From Methanocaldococcus infernus ME (GTDB lineage: Archaea > AGJL01 > Methanococci > Methanococcales > Methanocaldococcaceae), in assembly GCF_000092305.1 (NCBI RefSeq), contig NC_014122.1:1054001-1118000 (forward strand): DNA of 64,000 bases. Direction: 5' to 3'. Shown here one piece after another: positions 48,049 to 57,055 of the stretch. Made by a program: the position numbers and the translations under genes. Position 1 is the first letter of the stretch; every line of letters begins with the position of its first letter. The notes beneath the pieces were generated by a model, which saw only the letters and a list, made by a program, of their open reading frames with translations, was not told where the DNA came from and did no database searches.

Positions 48049-50232
48049 TTATTTTTTCATATTTATGTTTATGACTATTTTAACATTCTTCATAATAATC
48101 TGTATGCCTCTCTCTTTTATAATAGATTTAATATCTTCAAACTCCAACCCTTCTTTTTCCTCTTCTTCTTTCTCTTCCTTAACCTCTTCAACTTCTTCCT
48201 TACCAAGGGATTCAACGATCGGATGACCTTTCTCTTTTAAGAATTTAATTAGTTCGTCAACGCTACTTACATCTTCCTCTGTTGCTATCTTGTCATAGAG
48301 CTCTTCAGGGATAGCTTCTTTAACCCTCTCTTTCAACTCCTTAGGTAGCCACACTACTCTCTTCCAACCGCCATCTCCTTGTAAGAACTTAGGAGACATC
48401 ATATAGCCAATAGAAACGCCAACAAAGCCAGGAACTTGCTTTCCTCCACTACACTGTCCAGCTATTGAAGAGAAAGGCAAGCCGAGAGGAGTTTCTCCTT
48501 TAAAGTTTCTATGCACTACTCCAAAGCCATCCACTTCTGGAATGTAAAAGACGACAGCTTCAAAGCAACCACAGGAAGTACAAGGATTATTTAAAGCTGA
48601 GTGTAGGCAGAAAGACTCTACAGAGCCTTGAGATCTTTCAGAGACAACTTCATTAACTCCACTATAAACGCCAAGGGTTTCATCTAAGCACTCTCCCTTA
48701 GGAATTTCAAATATTGGTCCATTAGGATCTATCTTAGCCGCTGCTCTTGCGTCTAAGTAGTTTATCCCTCCACATAACGCTGGCCTATCTGGAGTTATAA
48801 CACAGACATGAGTAGGAGCGAAACTTTGGCACATTATACAGCCATAAAACACGTCAACATCTTCCTCTTTTAAAGCCCTTGTTCTCTCGTCTCTCTTTTT
48901 ATAAATCTCCTTAGCCTTCTCCAACTCTTCCTTTATCTTCTCAGGATCTGTAATTATTGTAACTTCACAGCTCTTTATAAATGGGAACTCTTCCTTGAAG
49001 AGTTGTTTAACGACTTCTCCAATATGTTTTAATCTCAAACCCTTTTTAAAGCTCTCCTTTCCTATTCTAATCCATATCTGATCTCTCTGATTTAAGTGCA
49101 TAACTCCCTCTATGTAGTTAAAGAACTCGTGTATCCTCCTCTCTAAAACTCCTTCTAACTCCTCTTCTAAGTTGTCTCCACTAACCTTAACAATAATAGC
49201 GAATGGATACCTCTCCCCTTCCTTCATCTCATCTAACTCTTTTCCAATAACCTCAACCTTATCCTCAGCGTTATCAACAACCTTAACCAACTCAAAACCG
49301 AAACTCTTCGGCCCAGCGAGTTCAACATACATATCAGGCTTTCTTATCCTCTCTCCCTCATTCATCGGCCCTACTGAGACTGGAATCTTAAATTCTGAAA
49401 CCTTAACCTCAATGCCCTTCATCTTTAAAGCTTTATCTACAATTTCATCTAAACTTGCCTTCTCTAAAGCTCCTTCAATTACTGGAACATCATTATCAGT
49501 GATAACAGGAATTCCAGCCTTTATACATCCAGCTCCAGCTGATAAAGTTATATTATCCAACTCTCCCAAGGCTAAGACAACAGCAGGAACCCTTTCTTTC
49601 AAATACTTTATAATTTCTTCAGTGTCTCCAGGCTTGACATTTCCAAAAATAAGAGGAGCCCTTATAGCTAAGTTAGCTGCATGTGAAGCTTTAGTTATCT
49701 CTTCTCCAATAGGAACTAATAATTTATCTAATCCAACCTCTATATTAGCCTCTTCAAGCTCTTTAACTATCTTTCCAACAAAGAGAGCTAATATATTTCT
49801 CTTCTGAATTTCTTCAATTAACTTCTTCAACTTTTCTTTATCTCCAACACTTCCCACAACCACAAAAATAGCTGGAATCTTCTTCTCAACCAATGGAACC
49901 CCAAGCCCTCTTAAAACTTCATCAGGAATAAACCCTGAACCTTCTCCTTTAGCATACTTTAAAGCCTCAAGAGCTTCAGCACAGATTAAGGTTATTACTC
50001 CAGCATTAAGAGCATTTTCTAAGCTTTTTTCATCTTCAATTTTTAAGCTTTTTATTAATTCTTTTAAATCTTTAACATTTTCAACTTTCTTCCCTAAAAG
50101 TCCATAGATTATAGGTAAGTTATAACTTGTTCCAGGATAGCCTAACTTTAAGTTGTCATCTTCATCTTTTATAGTATTCCATGTCAATTCTAACACTTTT
50201 TTAGCACCATCAATTATATTCTCAACTACCAA
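48049..50232 (-). CDS. cdhC: Acetyl-CoA synthase / CO dehydrogenase complex beta subunit
   Basis: CdhC carries the A-cluster and condenses CO, a corrinoid-borne methyl group and CoA to acetyl-CoA, the core of autotrophic carbon fixation. The 727-residue protein has an N-terminal domain of about 300 residues like that of bacterial AcsB, which the short Methanosarcina CdhC lacks. The A-cluster cysteines follow (GCIMCQSFAPTHVC, PALCGG, CTSCGCF). The acidic tail EEKEEEEKEG ends in a short conserved-looking helix. The block 48215-49370 is CpG-rich, unlike the rest of the gene. The other cdh genes are not adjacent. Confidence 0.92.
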   Translation of the reverse strand: MVVENIIDGAKKVLELTWNTIKDEDDNLKLGYPGTSYNLPIIYGLLGKKVENVKDLKELIKSLKIEDEKSLENALNAGVITLICAEALEALKYAKGEGSGFIPDEVLRGLGVPLVEKKIPAIFVVVGSVGDKEKLKKLIEEIQKRNILALFVGKIVKELEEANIEVGLDKLLVPIGEEITKASHAANLAIRAPLIFGNVKPGDTEEIIKYLKERVPAVVLALGELDNITLSAGAGCIKAGIPVITDNDVPVIEGALEKASLDEIVDKALKMKGIEVKVSEFKIPVSVGPMNEGERIRKPDMYVELAGPKSFGFELVKVVDNAEDKVEVIGKELDEMKEGERYPFAIIVKVSGDNLEEELEGVLERRIHEFFNYIEGVMHLNQRDQIWIRIGKESFKKGLRLKHIGEVVKQLFKEEFPFIKSCEVTIITDPEKIKEELEKAKEIYKKRDERTRALKEEDVDVFYGCIMCQSFAPTHVCVITPDRPALCGGINYLDARAAAKIDPNGPIFEIPKGECLDETLGVYSGVNEVVSERSQGSVESFCLHSALNNPCTSCGCFEAVVFYIPEVDGFGVVHRNFKGETPLGLPFSSIAGQCSGGKQVPGFVGVSIGYMMSPKFLQGDGGWKRVVWLPKELKERVKEAIPEELYDKIATEEDVSSVDELIKFLKEKGHPIVESLGKEEVEEVKEEKEEEEKEGLEFEDIKSIIKERGIQIIMKNVKIVININMKK

Positions 50233-50360
50233 AATCTCACCTAAATTTTTTATTTTATTAAAGCTTTTAATCTAAAATAAAAGCCTATTTAATAAGCTTT
50301 AAAAATCAGTTATTCAAATAATATGAAAAATCTCTACATTTGTAATACTTAGGTGGTATA

Positions 50361-51239
50361 ATGTCTCTAATTCTTTGTTACTTTGGAAATAATGGGGCTA
50401 TAATCTTAGGAGATAGGAGGGAAATGTTCTTTAGAGGAAATGAGGAGAAGAGGAAAGAGTTGGAAGAACTACTATATAGTGGAGAAATAAAGAGTGAGGA
50501 AGAGCTTAGAAAAAAAGCTGAAGAGCTTGGAGTTAAGATAATTATTGAAGATAAAAGAAGAAAGGTTTGGAAAATAAAAAATGTTGTTGTAGGGGAGGTT
50601 AGAAGCTTAGGGTTGGATGCTAAAAGAAGGAGAGTTTATGCTACAAAAAGAAAAGCTAAGATATTAGAAATTCTAAATGACCAAATTATTGGGGAGAAGA
50701 ACTTAGAAGGGTTCAGCATTATCATCTTCTCAAACAAATTTATTAAGGAGGAGATTAACAAATATCTAAAGGAGTATTATAGAGTATTACCAATGAAAAG
50801 AATTGATGAGGTTGGGGAAATCTTTAAAGAGATATATAAAAAGGTCTCTTGGCATCCTACTTTAAGTGAAGAGTTTGATGTAGAAAAGACAGATAAGGAA
50901 GAGGAAGACTTTGAAGAGGTTATAGAGGAAGATGTTAAAAAGTTATTTGAGTATAGGGAAGAATTGAAAAAGAAGTTAGTGGATTTTGGTAAGGTTATGG
51001 ACATAGTTAATAGAATAGTCAAAAATGGAGAGATAGGAGAAGTGAAAAATGGAAAGCTACATTTATTTGATGACTATATAGCAGTAGATTCAATAAAACC
51101 AAATCCTAAAACCTATAAGGTTATAGATATTGAAGGAGCTGAGGATGGAGACATAATAGTTATAGAAAATGGAGAAATGAAAGTAAAAGGAAAAGATAAA
51201 AAGGTTAACACTAACTATATTATTATAAAATCATGGTGA
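50361..51239 (+). CDS. DUF2121 protein, Ntn-hydrolase-like N-terminus
   Basis: A 292-residue protein whose start ([20 protein letters not shown]) resembles the first strands of proteasome subunits. A long charged helical region follows ([23 protein letters not shown]), then a beta-rich end. This matches the archaeal DUF2121 family from memory, which is conserved in methanogens and has no known role. It begins a rightward set with minD 7 nt downstream. The conserved pairing with MinD suggests a cell-surface or division role, but this is inference. Confidence 0.65.
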   Translation: MSLILCYFGNNGAIILGDRREMFFRGNEEKRKELEELLYSGEIKSEEELRKKAEELGVKIIIEDKRRKVWKIKNVVVGEVRSLGLDAKRRRVYATKRKAKILEILNDQIIGEKNLEGFSIIIFSNKFIKEEINKYLKEYYRVLPMKRIDEVGEIFKEIYKKVSWHPTLSEEFDVEKTDKEEEDFEEVIEEDVKKLFEYREELKKKLVDFGKVMDIVNRIVKNGEIGEVKNGKLHLFDDYIAVDSIKPNPKTYKVIDIEGAEDGDIIVIENGEMKVKGKDKKVNTNYIIIKSW

Positions 51240-51246
51240 TTAAGAT

Positions 51247-52035
51247 ATGGCTGTTGCTATTGCTATTGCTTCTGGAAAAGGAGGAACTGGGAAAACAACA
51301 ATTGCTGCTAACCTTGCTGTTGCATTAGCAAAGTTTGGGAAAAAGGTGGCTGTTTTAGATGCTGATATAGCTATGGCTAACTTAGAGCTTATCATGGGTT
51401 TGGAAGGGAAGCCAGTAACTTTAAATGATGTTCTTGCAGGGAAGGCAAGTATTAAGGAAGCTATCTATAAAGGGCCTGAGGGAGTTTTAGTCATTCCAGC
51501 AGGGGTTTCCTTAGAAAAATTTAGAAGAGCAAACCCTGAAAAGTTGGAAGAGGTTTTAAAAGAGATTCATGACTTAGTTGATATTTTAATTATAGACTGT
51601 CCTGCAGGGATAGGGAAAGAGACCCTTATAGCCATATCATCAGCTGATGGGCTTATCTTAGTGGTGAATCCTGAAATCTCTTCCATCTCTGATGCTTTGA
51701 AGGTTATAGCTATAGCAAAGAGGTTAGGAACTGAGATAATAGGGGCTATAGTTAATAGAGTATCTAATGAAAGTACTGAGCTTAGTGTTAAGGCAATCCA
51801 AACAATTTTAGAGATTCCAGTCCTTGGAGTGGTTCCTGAGGATCCACATGTAAGAAAGGCTGCAGCCTTTGGTACTCCTTTAGTTGTTATGTATCCAGAT
51901 TCTCCTGCAGCTCAGGCTATAATGGAGATAGCTGCTAAGTTAATTGGAGCTAAGTATGAAGCTAAATATAAAAAGAAGAAAAAAGAAAGCTTTATCTCAA
52001 GACTTATTAAGGGACTATTTGGTGGTAGAAAATGA
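51247..52035 (+). CDS. minD: MinD-like P-loop ATPase
   Basis: A 262-residue ParA/MinD ATPase. The deviant Walker [16 protein letters not shown] lies at 9-23, with [19 protein letters not shown] and the Walker [10 protein letters not shown] near 117. The C-terminus has a basic stretch and a short amphipathic helix ([18 protein letters not shown]) suited to membrane binding. Archaeal MinD homologues position surface structures rather than divisome inhibitors, and no MinC or MinE is here. The stop overlaps the ATG of the tiny membrane protein by 3 nt. Confidence 0.9.
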   Translation: MAVAIAIASGKGGTGKTTIAANLAVALAKFGKKVAVLDADIAMANLELIMGLEGKPVTLNDVLAGKASIKEAIYKGPEGVLVIPAGVSLEKFRRANPEKLEEVLKEIHDLVDILIIDCPAGIGKETLIAISSADGLILVVNPEISSISDALKVIAIAKRLGTEIIGAIVNRVSNESTELSVKAIQTILEIPVLGVVPEDPHVRKAAAFGTPLVVMYPDSPAAQAIMEIAAKLIGAKYEAKYKKKKKESFISRLIKGLFGGRK

Positions 52036-52202
52036 TTTTATATATTGTGGTTGCAGCAAGTATTCTTTTGAATATTATATTATTAATTAAAGTTATACAA
52101 CTACAGAGGGAGTTAGATGAATTAAAGAAAGCTACAAGATTAACTAAGGAAGAGGTTGAAAAGCTTAATGAGAGAATTAGAAGGTTAAAGCTTGGTGGAT
52201 AA
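52032..52202 (+). CDS. Small membrane/coiled-coil protein (56 aa)
   Basis: This ORF overlaps the minD stop (ATGA at 52032-52035) and ends TAA at 52200-52202. The product has one N-terminal hydrophobic helix ([20 protein letters not shown]) followed by a charged heptad-like helix ([20 protein letters not shown]...). Its start is coupled to minD, and the next gene begins 2 nt after it, so it belongs to the operon. I know no family for it. It could be a membrane anchor or partner for MinD. Confidence 0.75.
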   Translation: MILYIVVAASILLNIILLIKVIQLQRELDELKKATRLTKEEVEKLNERIRRLKLGG

Positions 52203-52204
52203 GT

Positions 52205-52858
52205 ATGAAAAAACTGATAATAATGTTTTTACTATTCTTAGCTTTTCAAGCTACTTTAGCAGAAAATTTTTATGTTGATCTAACTCCAAAAACTTGTAGC
52301 TTAGGAGATCAAGTTTATCTAATTCTTAAAATTCCTGAGGGATTGAAAGACATTAAAATAAAAATTATCTCAGAGAAAGTGAATTTCTCTGACCAATATA
52401 TTTATATCCCAAAGACTCAGAAAGAGATGGATAAGGTTATAGTGGGAAAAGCTACTGAAGAAGGAACTGGAGAGGTTTATGTAACAATCCTATACTTTAA
52501 AAATGGAAGCTCATTTATTGGGACATATAGGTTTTCTATCAATATAGTTGGTAGTAAAGAAAAAAGCTTAGTGGAGGAGAACAAAACTGAGGAAAAAGTG
52601 GAAAAAAATGAAAAGATAGAAGAAAGCAATATTACAGTTAATAACACTTTAATTAATAATAAAACTGAAATTAATAAAACTAAGCCTATAAATAAAAGTG
52701 AAGTTAATCTAACAGGAAAGCTTAACATTACTATAAAAACAGAGGAAAATAATAAAGAAGTTATAGAAGTGAATTATATTATTTATGCTATCCTTGGGCT
52801 TATATCAGGAGGAATCTTTGGATATCTATTAGGTTATGTAATTAACATAAAAGCTTAA
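52205..52858 (+). CDS. Secreted, membrane-anchored, sequon-rich surface protein
   Basis: A 217-residue protein with an N-terminal signal peptide (KKLIIMFLLFLAFQATLA), a beta-rich extracellular domain of about 110 residues and a low-complexity segment at about 120-185. That segment is packed with N-X-S/T sequons (NKT, NIT, NNT, NKT, NKT, NKS, NLT, NIT). A C-terminal membrane helix (IIYAILGLISGGIFGYLLGYVI) follows. It is probably heavily N-glycosylated by AglB. The operon position after minD and the small membrane protein suggests a shared surface structure. I do not recognise the extracellular domain. Confidence 0.75.
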   Translation: MKKLIIMFLLFLAFQATLAENFYVDLTPKTCSLGDQVYLILKIPEGLKDIKIKIISEKVNFSDQYIYIPKTQKEMDKVIVGKATEEGTGEVYVTILYFKNGSSFIGTYRFSINIVGSKEKSLVEENKTEEKVEKNEKIEESNITVNNTLINNKTEINKTKPINKSEVNLTGKLNITIKTEENNKEVIEVNYIIYAILGLISGGIFGYLLGYVINIKA

Positions 52859-52869
52859 TAAGATGGCTT

Positions 52870-53550
52870 ATGATTGTTGCAGTGGTTCCAGCATACAATG
52901 AGGAGAAAAATATTGAGAAGGTTTTAAAGGAGTTGGATGAAATAAAGATAGATGCTATAGTTGTGGATGATGGCTCTGAGGATAGGACAAGTGAGAAGGT
53001 AAAAAATTTTAAGCCAAAGAATATAAAAATCTTTTTAATAAGGAATAATAAAAACTTGGGAAAGGCTAAAGCCTTGGAGTTAGGAACTAAAGAGGCTTTG
53101 AGGTTAGGCTATAAATATATAGCATACATAGATGGAGACTATCAGCTGAAGCCAAGGGATATTTTAAAGCTCTACAAACTCTTAAAAGAGAGAGAAGCTG
53201 ATGCTGTTTTTGGAGTTAGAAAATTTGATAACATTCCCTTCCCAAGAAAGATAACCAATTTTTTAGCAAATCTTTTAGTGTCTTTTGCTATTCTTGTACA
53301 TACTAAAAGATTTTACTTTTTAAGAGATGTACAGTGTGGTTTAAGATTGATAAAGGCTGATCTCTTAAAAGATATTTACTTTGGGAAAGATTATTCAGTT
53401 GAGCATATTGTAGCTATACAGCTTATTAAAAAAGGGGCTAAGATCTTAGAGGAAGAGATAGATGTTGAATACCATGAAGATGCTGTCTCATATCTAAACT
53501 CTAAAAAAGTCTTAGATGTTATTAAAGAGGTTTTAAACTTTATATTTTGA
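52870..53550 (+). CDS. Family 2 (GT-A) glycosyltransferase
   Basis: A 226-residue soluble glycosyltransferase with the GT2 signature VAVVPAYNEEKNIEKVL, the nucleotide-binding VVDDGSEDRT and the DXD-type motif YIDGDYQLKP near residue 98. The missing membrane helices and short length fit dolichyl-phosphate-sugar synthase or surface-glycan enzymes. It lies 11 nt after the sequon-rich surface protein, so it may modify that protein or make its glycan precursor. The donor and acceptor cannot be told. Confidence 0.85.
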   Translation: MIVAVVPAYNEEKNIEKVLKELDEIKIDAIVVDDGSEDRTSEKVKNFKPKNIKIFLIRNNKNLGKAKALELGTKEALRLGYKYIAYIDGDYQLKPRDILKLYKLLKEREADAVFGVRKFDNIPFPRKITNFLANLLVSFAILVHTKRFYFLRDVQCGLRLIKADLLKDIYFGKDYSVEHIVAIQLIKKGAKILEEEIDVEYHEDAVSYLNSKKVLDVIKEVLNFIF

Positions 53551-53561
53551 GGGGGTACTAA

Positions 53562-54188
53562 TTGTTTATGGGAGCCTCTACTGATGAAGGTTTAGAGATA
53601 GCTAAGAGGTCAAGAGATATAGTTAGAGAGAAGATAAAAGAGTATATAAAAAATTTTAGTGAAGAAGAGCTTGAAATAGTTGAGAGAGTTGTCCATGCTA
53701 CAGCTGACCCAGAGTTTGCCAAGCTCTTGGTTTTTAAGAATGATCCTATAAAAGAGGGGGTAAGAGCTATTAAGGATAGAGTTCCTATAGTTGTTGATGT
53801 AAATATGGTTAAGGCTGGAGTTAGATATGAAAATATTATTTGCCCAATAAATAATAAAGAAACTTTGGAGTTGGCTAAGAAAGAGAATATAACAAGGGCT
53901 AAGGCTTCTATGAGAGTAGCTAAGAATTATATAGATAATGGAATAGTGGTTATTGGTAACTCTCCAACAGCTCTTTTAGAGGTTATCAATTTAGTTGAGC
54001 ATCATAATGTGAAGCCAAGGCTCATTATAGGAGTTCCTGTAGGGTTTGTTAAGGCTGAGGAGAGTAAGGAAAAGTTATTAAATTTAGATTTGCCAATAAT
54101 AACTTGCAAAGGAGCCAAGGGAGGAACTCCTGTAGCTGTCTCTATTATAAATGGAATTATAGCTAAAGCTCTTGGAGGGAAAGCTTAA
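53562..54188 (+). CDS. cbiC: Cobalt-precorrin-8 methylmutase
   Basis: CbiC shifts the C-11 methyl to C-12, giving cobyrinate in cobamide synthesis. The 208-residue protein has the N-terminal RSRDIVREKI, the catalytic-site histidine in RVVHATADPEFA and the C-terminal IIGVPVGFVKAEESKE, all hallmarks of the family. The TTG start at 53562 follows GAGGGGG; an ATG at 53568 is an alternative. The stop overlaps the thiI start by one base. It is the third cobamide gene in the window. Confidence 0.93.
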   Translation: MFMGASTDEGLEIAKRSRDIVREKIKEYIKNFSEEELEIVERVVHATADPEFAKLLVFKNDPIKEGVRAIKDRVPIVVDVNMVKAGVRYENIICPINNKETLELAKKENITRAKASMRVAKNYIDNGIVVIGNSPTALLEVINLVEHHNVKPRLIIGVPVGFVKAEESKEKLLNLDLPIITCKGAKGGTPVAVSIINGIIAKALGGKA

Positions 54189-55303
54189 TGGACATCTTAG
54201 TTAGATATGGAGAGATTGGACTAAAGTCTAATGTTATAAGAAAAAAATTAGAAGAAATTTTAAGAAAAAATATTATCAAGAGCTTAAGAAGATATGAGAT
54301 AGATGCTGAAGTTGAAATTTTACATAGAAGGCTGTTAGTCAAGGTTAATAAGGATGAAGGGAAAGCTTTAGAACTTTTAGGAAAAACTCCTGGGATAGTT
54401 TCCTATAGCCCTGTCTACATCTGTAACTTAGACATAAATGAAATTGTTAGCTTAGCCTTACAAGTGATGAGGAAGAAGTTAAAGGAAATAAAAAAAGAAG
54501 ATGTAAAGTTTGCAGTGAAAACTAAGAGAAGTAATAAAAAATTTCCTTATAACTCAGTTGAGGTTAATGAAATTGTTGGAGAGAAGATAATAGAGAAGTT
54601 TAACCTAAAGGTTGATTTAGAAGAGCCAGATGTTGTTTTGGGAATAGAGATCTCTGATAAAGCCTATATATTTACAGAAACCTATAAAGGAGTTGGAGGA
54701 CTTCCTGTTGGTAGCCAGGGAAGAGCTGTATGCTTAGTTTCTGATGGTATTGACAGCCCTGTAGCAGCCTTTATGATGATTAAGAGAGGATGTAGGGGGG
54801 TGATATTACACTTAAAAATTACTGAAGAAGCTCTCAACAAGGTTAGGAAGATTGTTGAAGTCTTAAATGACTATGATCCTGAGTTAGAATTTGTTGTTTA
54901 TGATTATAAGAAAGAGCTTGAAGAGATCAAGGAGAAGTTAAAAAGCATAAAAAAGGAGGAATATACTTGTATATTCTGTAAGAAAAAGATGTTAAAGATA
55001 GCTGAAAAGTATGCTAAGTATCTTAACTGTGATGCTATTGTTACTGGAGACAACTTAGGACAGGTGGCTTCACAAACATTAAAGAACTTGAGAGTTATAA
55101 GCTCTTCTATAGAGTTTCCAATTTTAAGACCTTTAATAGGCTTTGATAAAAATGAGATCGTTGAAATTGCTAAAAGTATAGGGACTTACAACATTTCCAT
55201 AGAGAAAGAAATTAAGTGTCCCTATCTCCCAAGATTTCCAAAAACTATATGTAAGTTAGAAGAGGTTAAGAAAGTTCAGGAAAAGGCTAACATAAAAATT
55301 TAG
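54188..55303 (+). CDS. thiI: tRNA 4-thiouridine synthase ThiI
   Basis: ThiI makes 4-thiouridine at position 8 of tRNA. The 371-residue protein has an N-terminal ferredoxin-like and THUMP region ([14 protein letters not shown] at the start, then [16 protein letters not shown]) and a PP-loop domain with [13 protein letters not shown] near residue 183. [13 protein letters not shown] and CIFCKKKM follow. It lacks the C-terminal rhodanese domain, as usual for archaeal ThiI, so the sulfur must come from another donor. The start overlaps cbiC; argG follows 10 nt later. Confidence 0.93.
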   Translation: MDILVRYGEIGLKSNVIRKKLEEILRKNIIKSLRRYEIDAEVEILHRRLLVKVNKDEGKALELLGKTPGIVSYSPVYICNLDINEIVSLALQVMRKKLKEIKKEDVKFAVKTKRSNKKFPYNSVEVNEIVGEKIIEKFNLKVDLEEPDVVLGIEISDKAYIFTETYKGVGGLPVGSQGRAVCLVSDGIDSPVAAFMMIKRGCRGVILHLKITEEALNKVRKIVEVLNDYDPELEFVVYDYKKELEEIKEKLKSIKKEEYTCIFCKKKMLKIAEKYAKYLNCDAIVTGDNLGQVASQTLKNLRVISSSIEFPILRPLIGFDKNEIVEIAKSIGTYNISIEKEIKCPYLPRFPKTICKLEEVKKVQEKANIKI

Positions 55304-55313
55304 AGGGAGGGAA

Positions 55314-56480
55314 ATGAAGGCTGTCTTAGCATACTCAGGGGGTTTAGATACAAGTTGCTGTCTAAAGCTCTTAGAGGATCAGGGTTATGAAGTTATCTCT
55401 GTCTGTGTAGATGTAGGCCAGCCAGAGGAGGAGATTAAAGAGGTTGAAGAGAAAGCTAAGCTCTTAGGGGCTAAGCACTATACTATAGATGCTAAGGAAG
55501 AATTTGTTAAGGACTATATTTTTAGGGCTATAAAGGCAAATGCTCAGTATGAAGGCTATCCATTATCAACAGCCTTAGCAAGGCCATTAATAGCTGACAA
55601 GGTTGTAGAGGTTGCCAAAAAAGAAGGAGCTGAAGTTATAGCCCATGGTTGTACTGGAAAGGGGAATGATCAGTTTAGATTTGAAACAGCTATAAGAATT
55701 AAGGCTCCAAATATAAAGATAGTTGCTCCAATAAGAGACTTGAATTTAACAAGGGCTGAGGAAATTGAGTATGCTAAGAAAAAGGGAATTCCAATTCCAT
55801 CAGAGAGTAAGAAGTGGAGCATTGATGAGAACCTATGGGGGAGAAGTATAGAAGGTGGAGAATTAGAGGATCCTAATTTTATTCCTCCAGAGGAAATATA
55901 CAGTTGGACTAAAAACCCTGCTGAAGATAGAGAGGAGGAAATAGTTGAAATAGAATTTAAGGAAGGGGTTCCTATAGCTATCAATGGAGAGAGGTTAGGT
56001 TTAGTAGAACTAATAAAGAAAGCTAATGAGATTGCTGGAAAACATGGGGTTGGAAGAATAGACATTATGGAGGATAGAATTATAGGACTAAAATCAAGGG
56101 AAAACTATGAATGTCCTGGAGCTATCTTATTGTTAACTGCTCATAAAGCCTTGGAACAGTTGGTTTTAACAAGAGACATTTTAAGATTTAAAGAACTTGT
56201 TGATTCTTTATATGGAGAGTTAATTTATAAAGGTCAGTGGTTCTCTCCATTTAGAGAAGCTTTAGATGCTTTCATAGATAAGACACAAGAGAGAGTTACT
56301 GGAACAGTAAAGGTTAAGCTATTTGGTGGCAGTGTAAGAGTTGTAGCAAGAGAAAGTGAATTCTCCCTATACAGTAGGGAGATGGTTTCCTTTGATGAGA
56401 AAGACCTTGACCAGAGAGAAATTGCTGGAATGGTTAAGTATCACTGCTTACAGGATTTATTATATTATATGAGGAAGTAA
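55314..56480 (+). CDS. argG: Argininosuccinate synthase
   Basis: ArgG joins citrulline and aspartate with ATP in arginine synthesis. The 388 residues begin with the PP-loop [18 protein letters not shown]. They contain [28 protein letters not shown]-like [17 protein letters not shown], and the C-terminal [15 protein letters not shown]. It has normal length and is complete. GAGGGAGGGAA precedes the ATG. The gene ends 14 nt before the first (mutated) hairpin of the second CRISPR leader block. Confidence 0.95.
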   Translation: MKAVLAYSGGLDTSCCLKLLEDQGYEVISVCVDVGQPEEEIKEVEEKAKLLGAKHYTIDAKEEFVKDYIFRAIKANAQYEGYPLSTALARPLIADKVVEVAKKEGAEVIAHGCTGKGNDQFRFETAIRIKAPNIKIVAPIRDLNLTRAEEIEYAKKKGIPIPSESKKWSIDENLWGRSIEGGELEDPNFIPPEEIYSWTKNPAEDREEEIVEIEFKEGVPIAINGERLGLVELIKKANEIAGKHGVGRIDIMEDRIIGLKSRENYECPGAILLLTAHKALEQLVLTRDILRFKELVDSLYGELIYKGQWFSPFREALDAFIDKTQERVTGTVKVKLFGGSVRVVARESEFSLYSREMVSFDEKDLDQREIAGMVKYHCLQDLLYYMRK

Positions 56481-57055
56481 GTTGTCTTTGAAATGAAACT
56501 TTTAGAAAAAGCTCCATCTGAAACTTTTAGAAAAAGTTTCATCAAAAGAGTTAGCTTAATGAGTTTTTGTTATTAGTTATTTAGATATCGTTATTAATGT
56601 TTTTAATTAAGTTTTTCTTTGAAACTTTTAGAAAAAGTTTCATCAAAAGGAATTAGTTTGATGGGTTTTTATTTTTTTGTTATTAGTTATTTAGATATCG
56701 TTATTAACTTCCCTAATTAAGTTTTCTTGCTTTTATATAGGGGTCGTTGGAAATTGGTACGAGAAAATTGGGGAAAAGTAATACTGATTTTTTCGTTGGA
56801 GAATTGTGATTTTTTAGTTTGTTGGATTGTTTGCTGTTATTTTATAGTATTAGGTTTAATTGGACTTTATTTTTGGTTAAATAAGGGTTAATTGTTGAGC
56901 TTTGTTTTTACGGTTGTGCATAGTATTTTTAAATGGAGGGAACAATCTTTCTTACTTTTATATAGGGGTTCAATAACCAACCAGTAAGAAAACTCAGGTT
57001 AAAAAAGAAAGTTTTTTATAGGAGTTTTGATATAAAATAAGGACAGACATTAAGG
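56481..57055 (+). promoter_or_regulatory. CRISPR leader of array 2 (long-repeat element, copy 2)
   Basis: A gene-free AT-rich stretch between argG and array 2. Bases 56621-57055 match the array 1 leader nearly throughout, including two CTTTTATATAGGGG elements at 56730-56743 and 56955-56968 and the closing GACAGACATTAAGG. The extra 140 bp at its left side is a diverged second copy of the leader's first 100 bp plus a partial hairpin. No open frame is convincing. It should drive rightward transcription of array 2 and act as a spacer-insertion site for the shared Cas1-2-4. Confidence 0.85.
56520..56724 (+). repeat. Tandem duplication of a 101-bp leader module
   Basis: Copy a (about 56520-56620) and copy b (about 56621-56724) both begin with the 21-bp hairpin GAAACTTTT-AGA-AAAAGTTTC. 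Both contain ATCAAAA, TTATTAGTTATTTAGATATCGTTATTAA (split by a few changes) and TAATTAAGTTTT. Copy b is closer to leader 1 than to copy a. A mutated third hairpin lies at 56495-56515. Leader 1 has only one copy, so the duplication belongs to this locus. Confidence 0.75.

Noticed and set aside
49172-49807. Rightward 211-codon frame inside cdhC
   Set aside because: It is antisense to a clearly conserved enzyme, rich in Ser/Thr/Pro, and without motif or ribosome site; it is a by-product of codon bias on the other strand.
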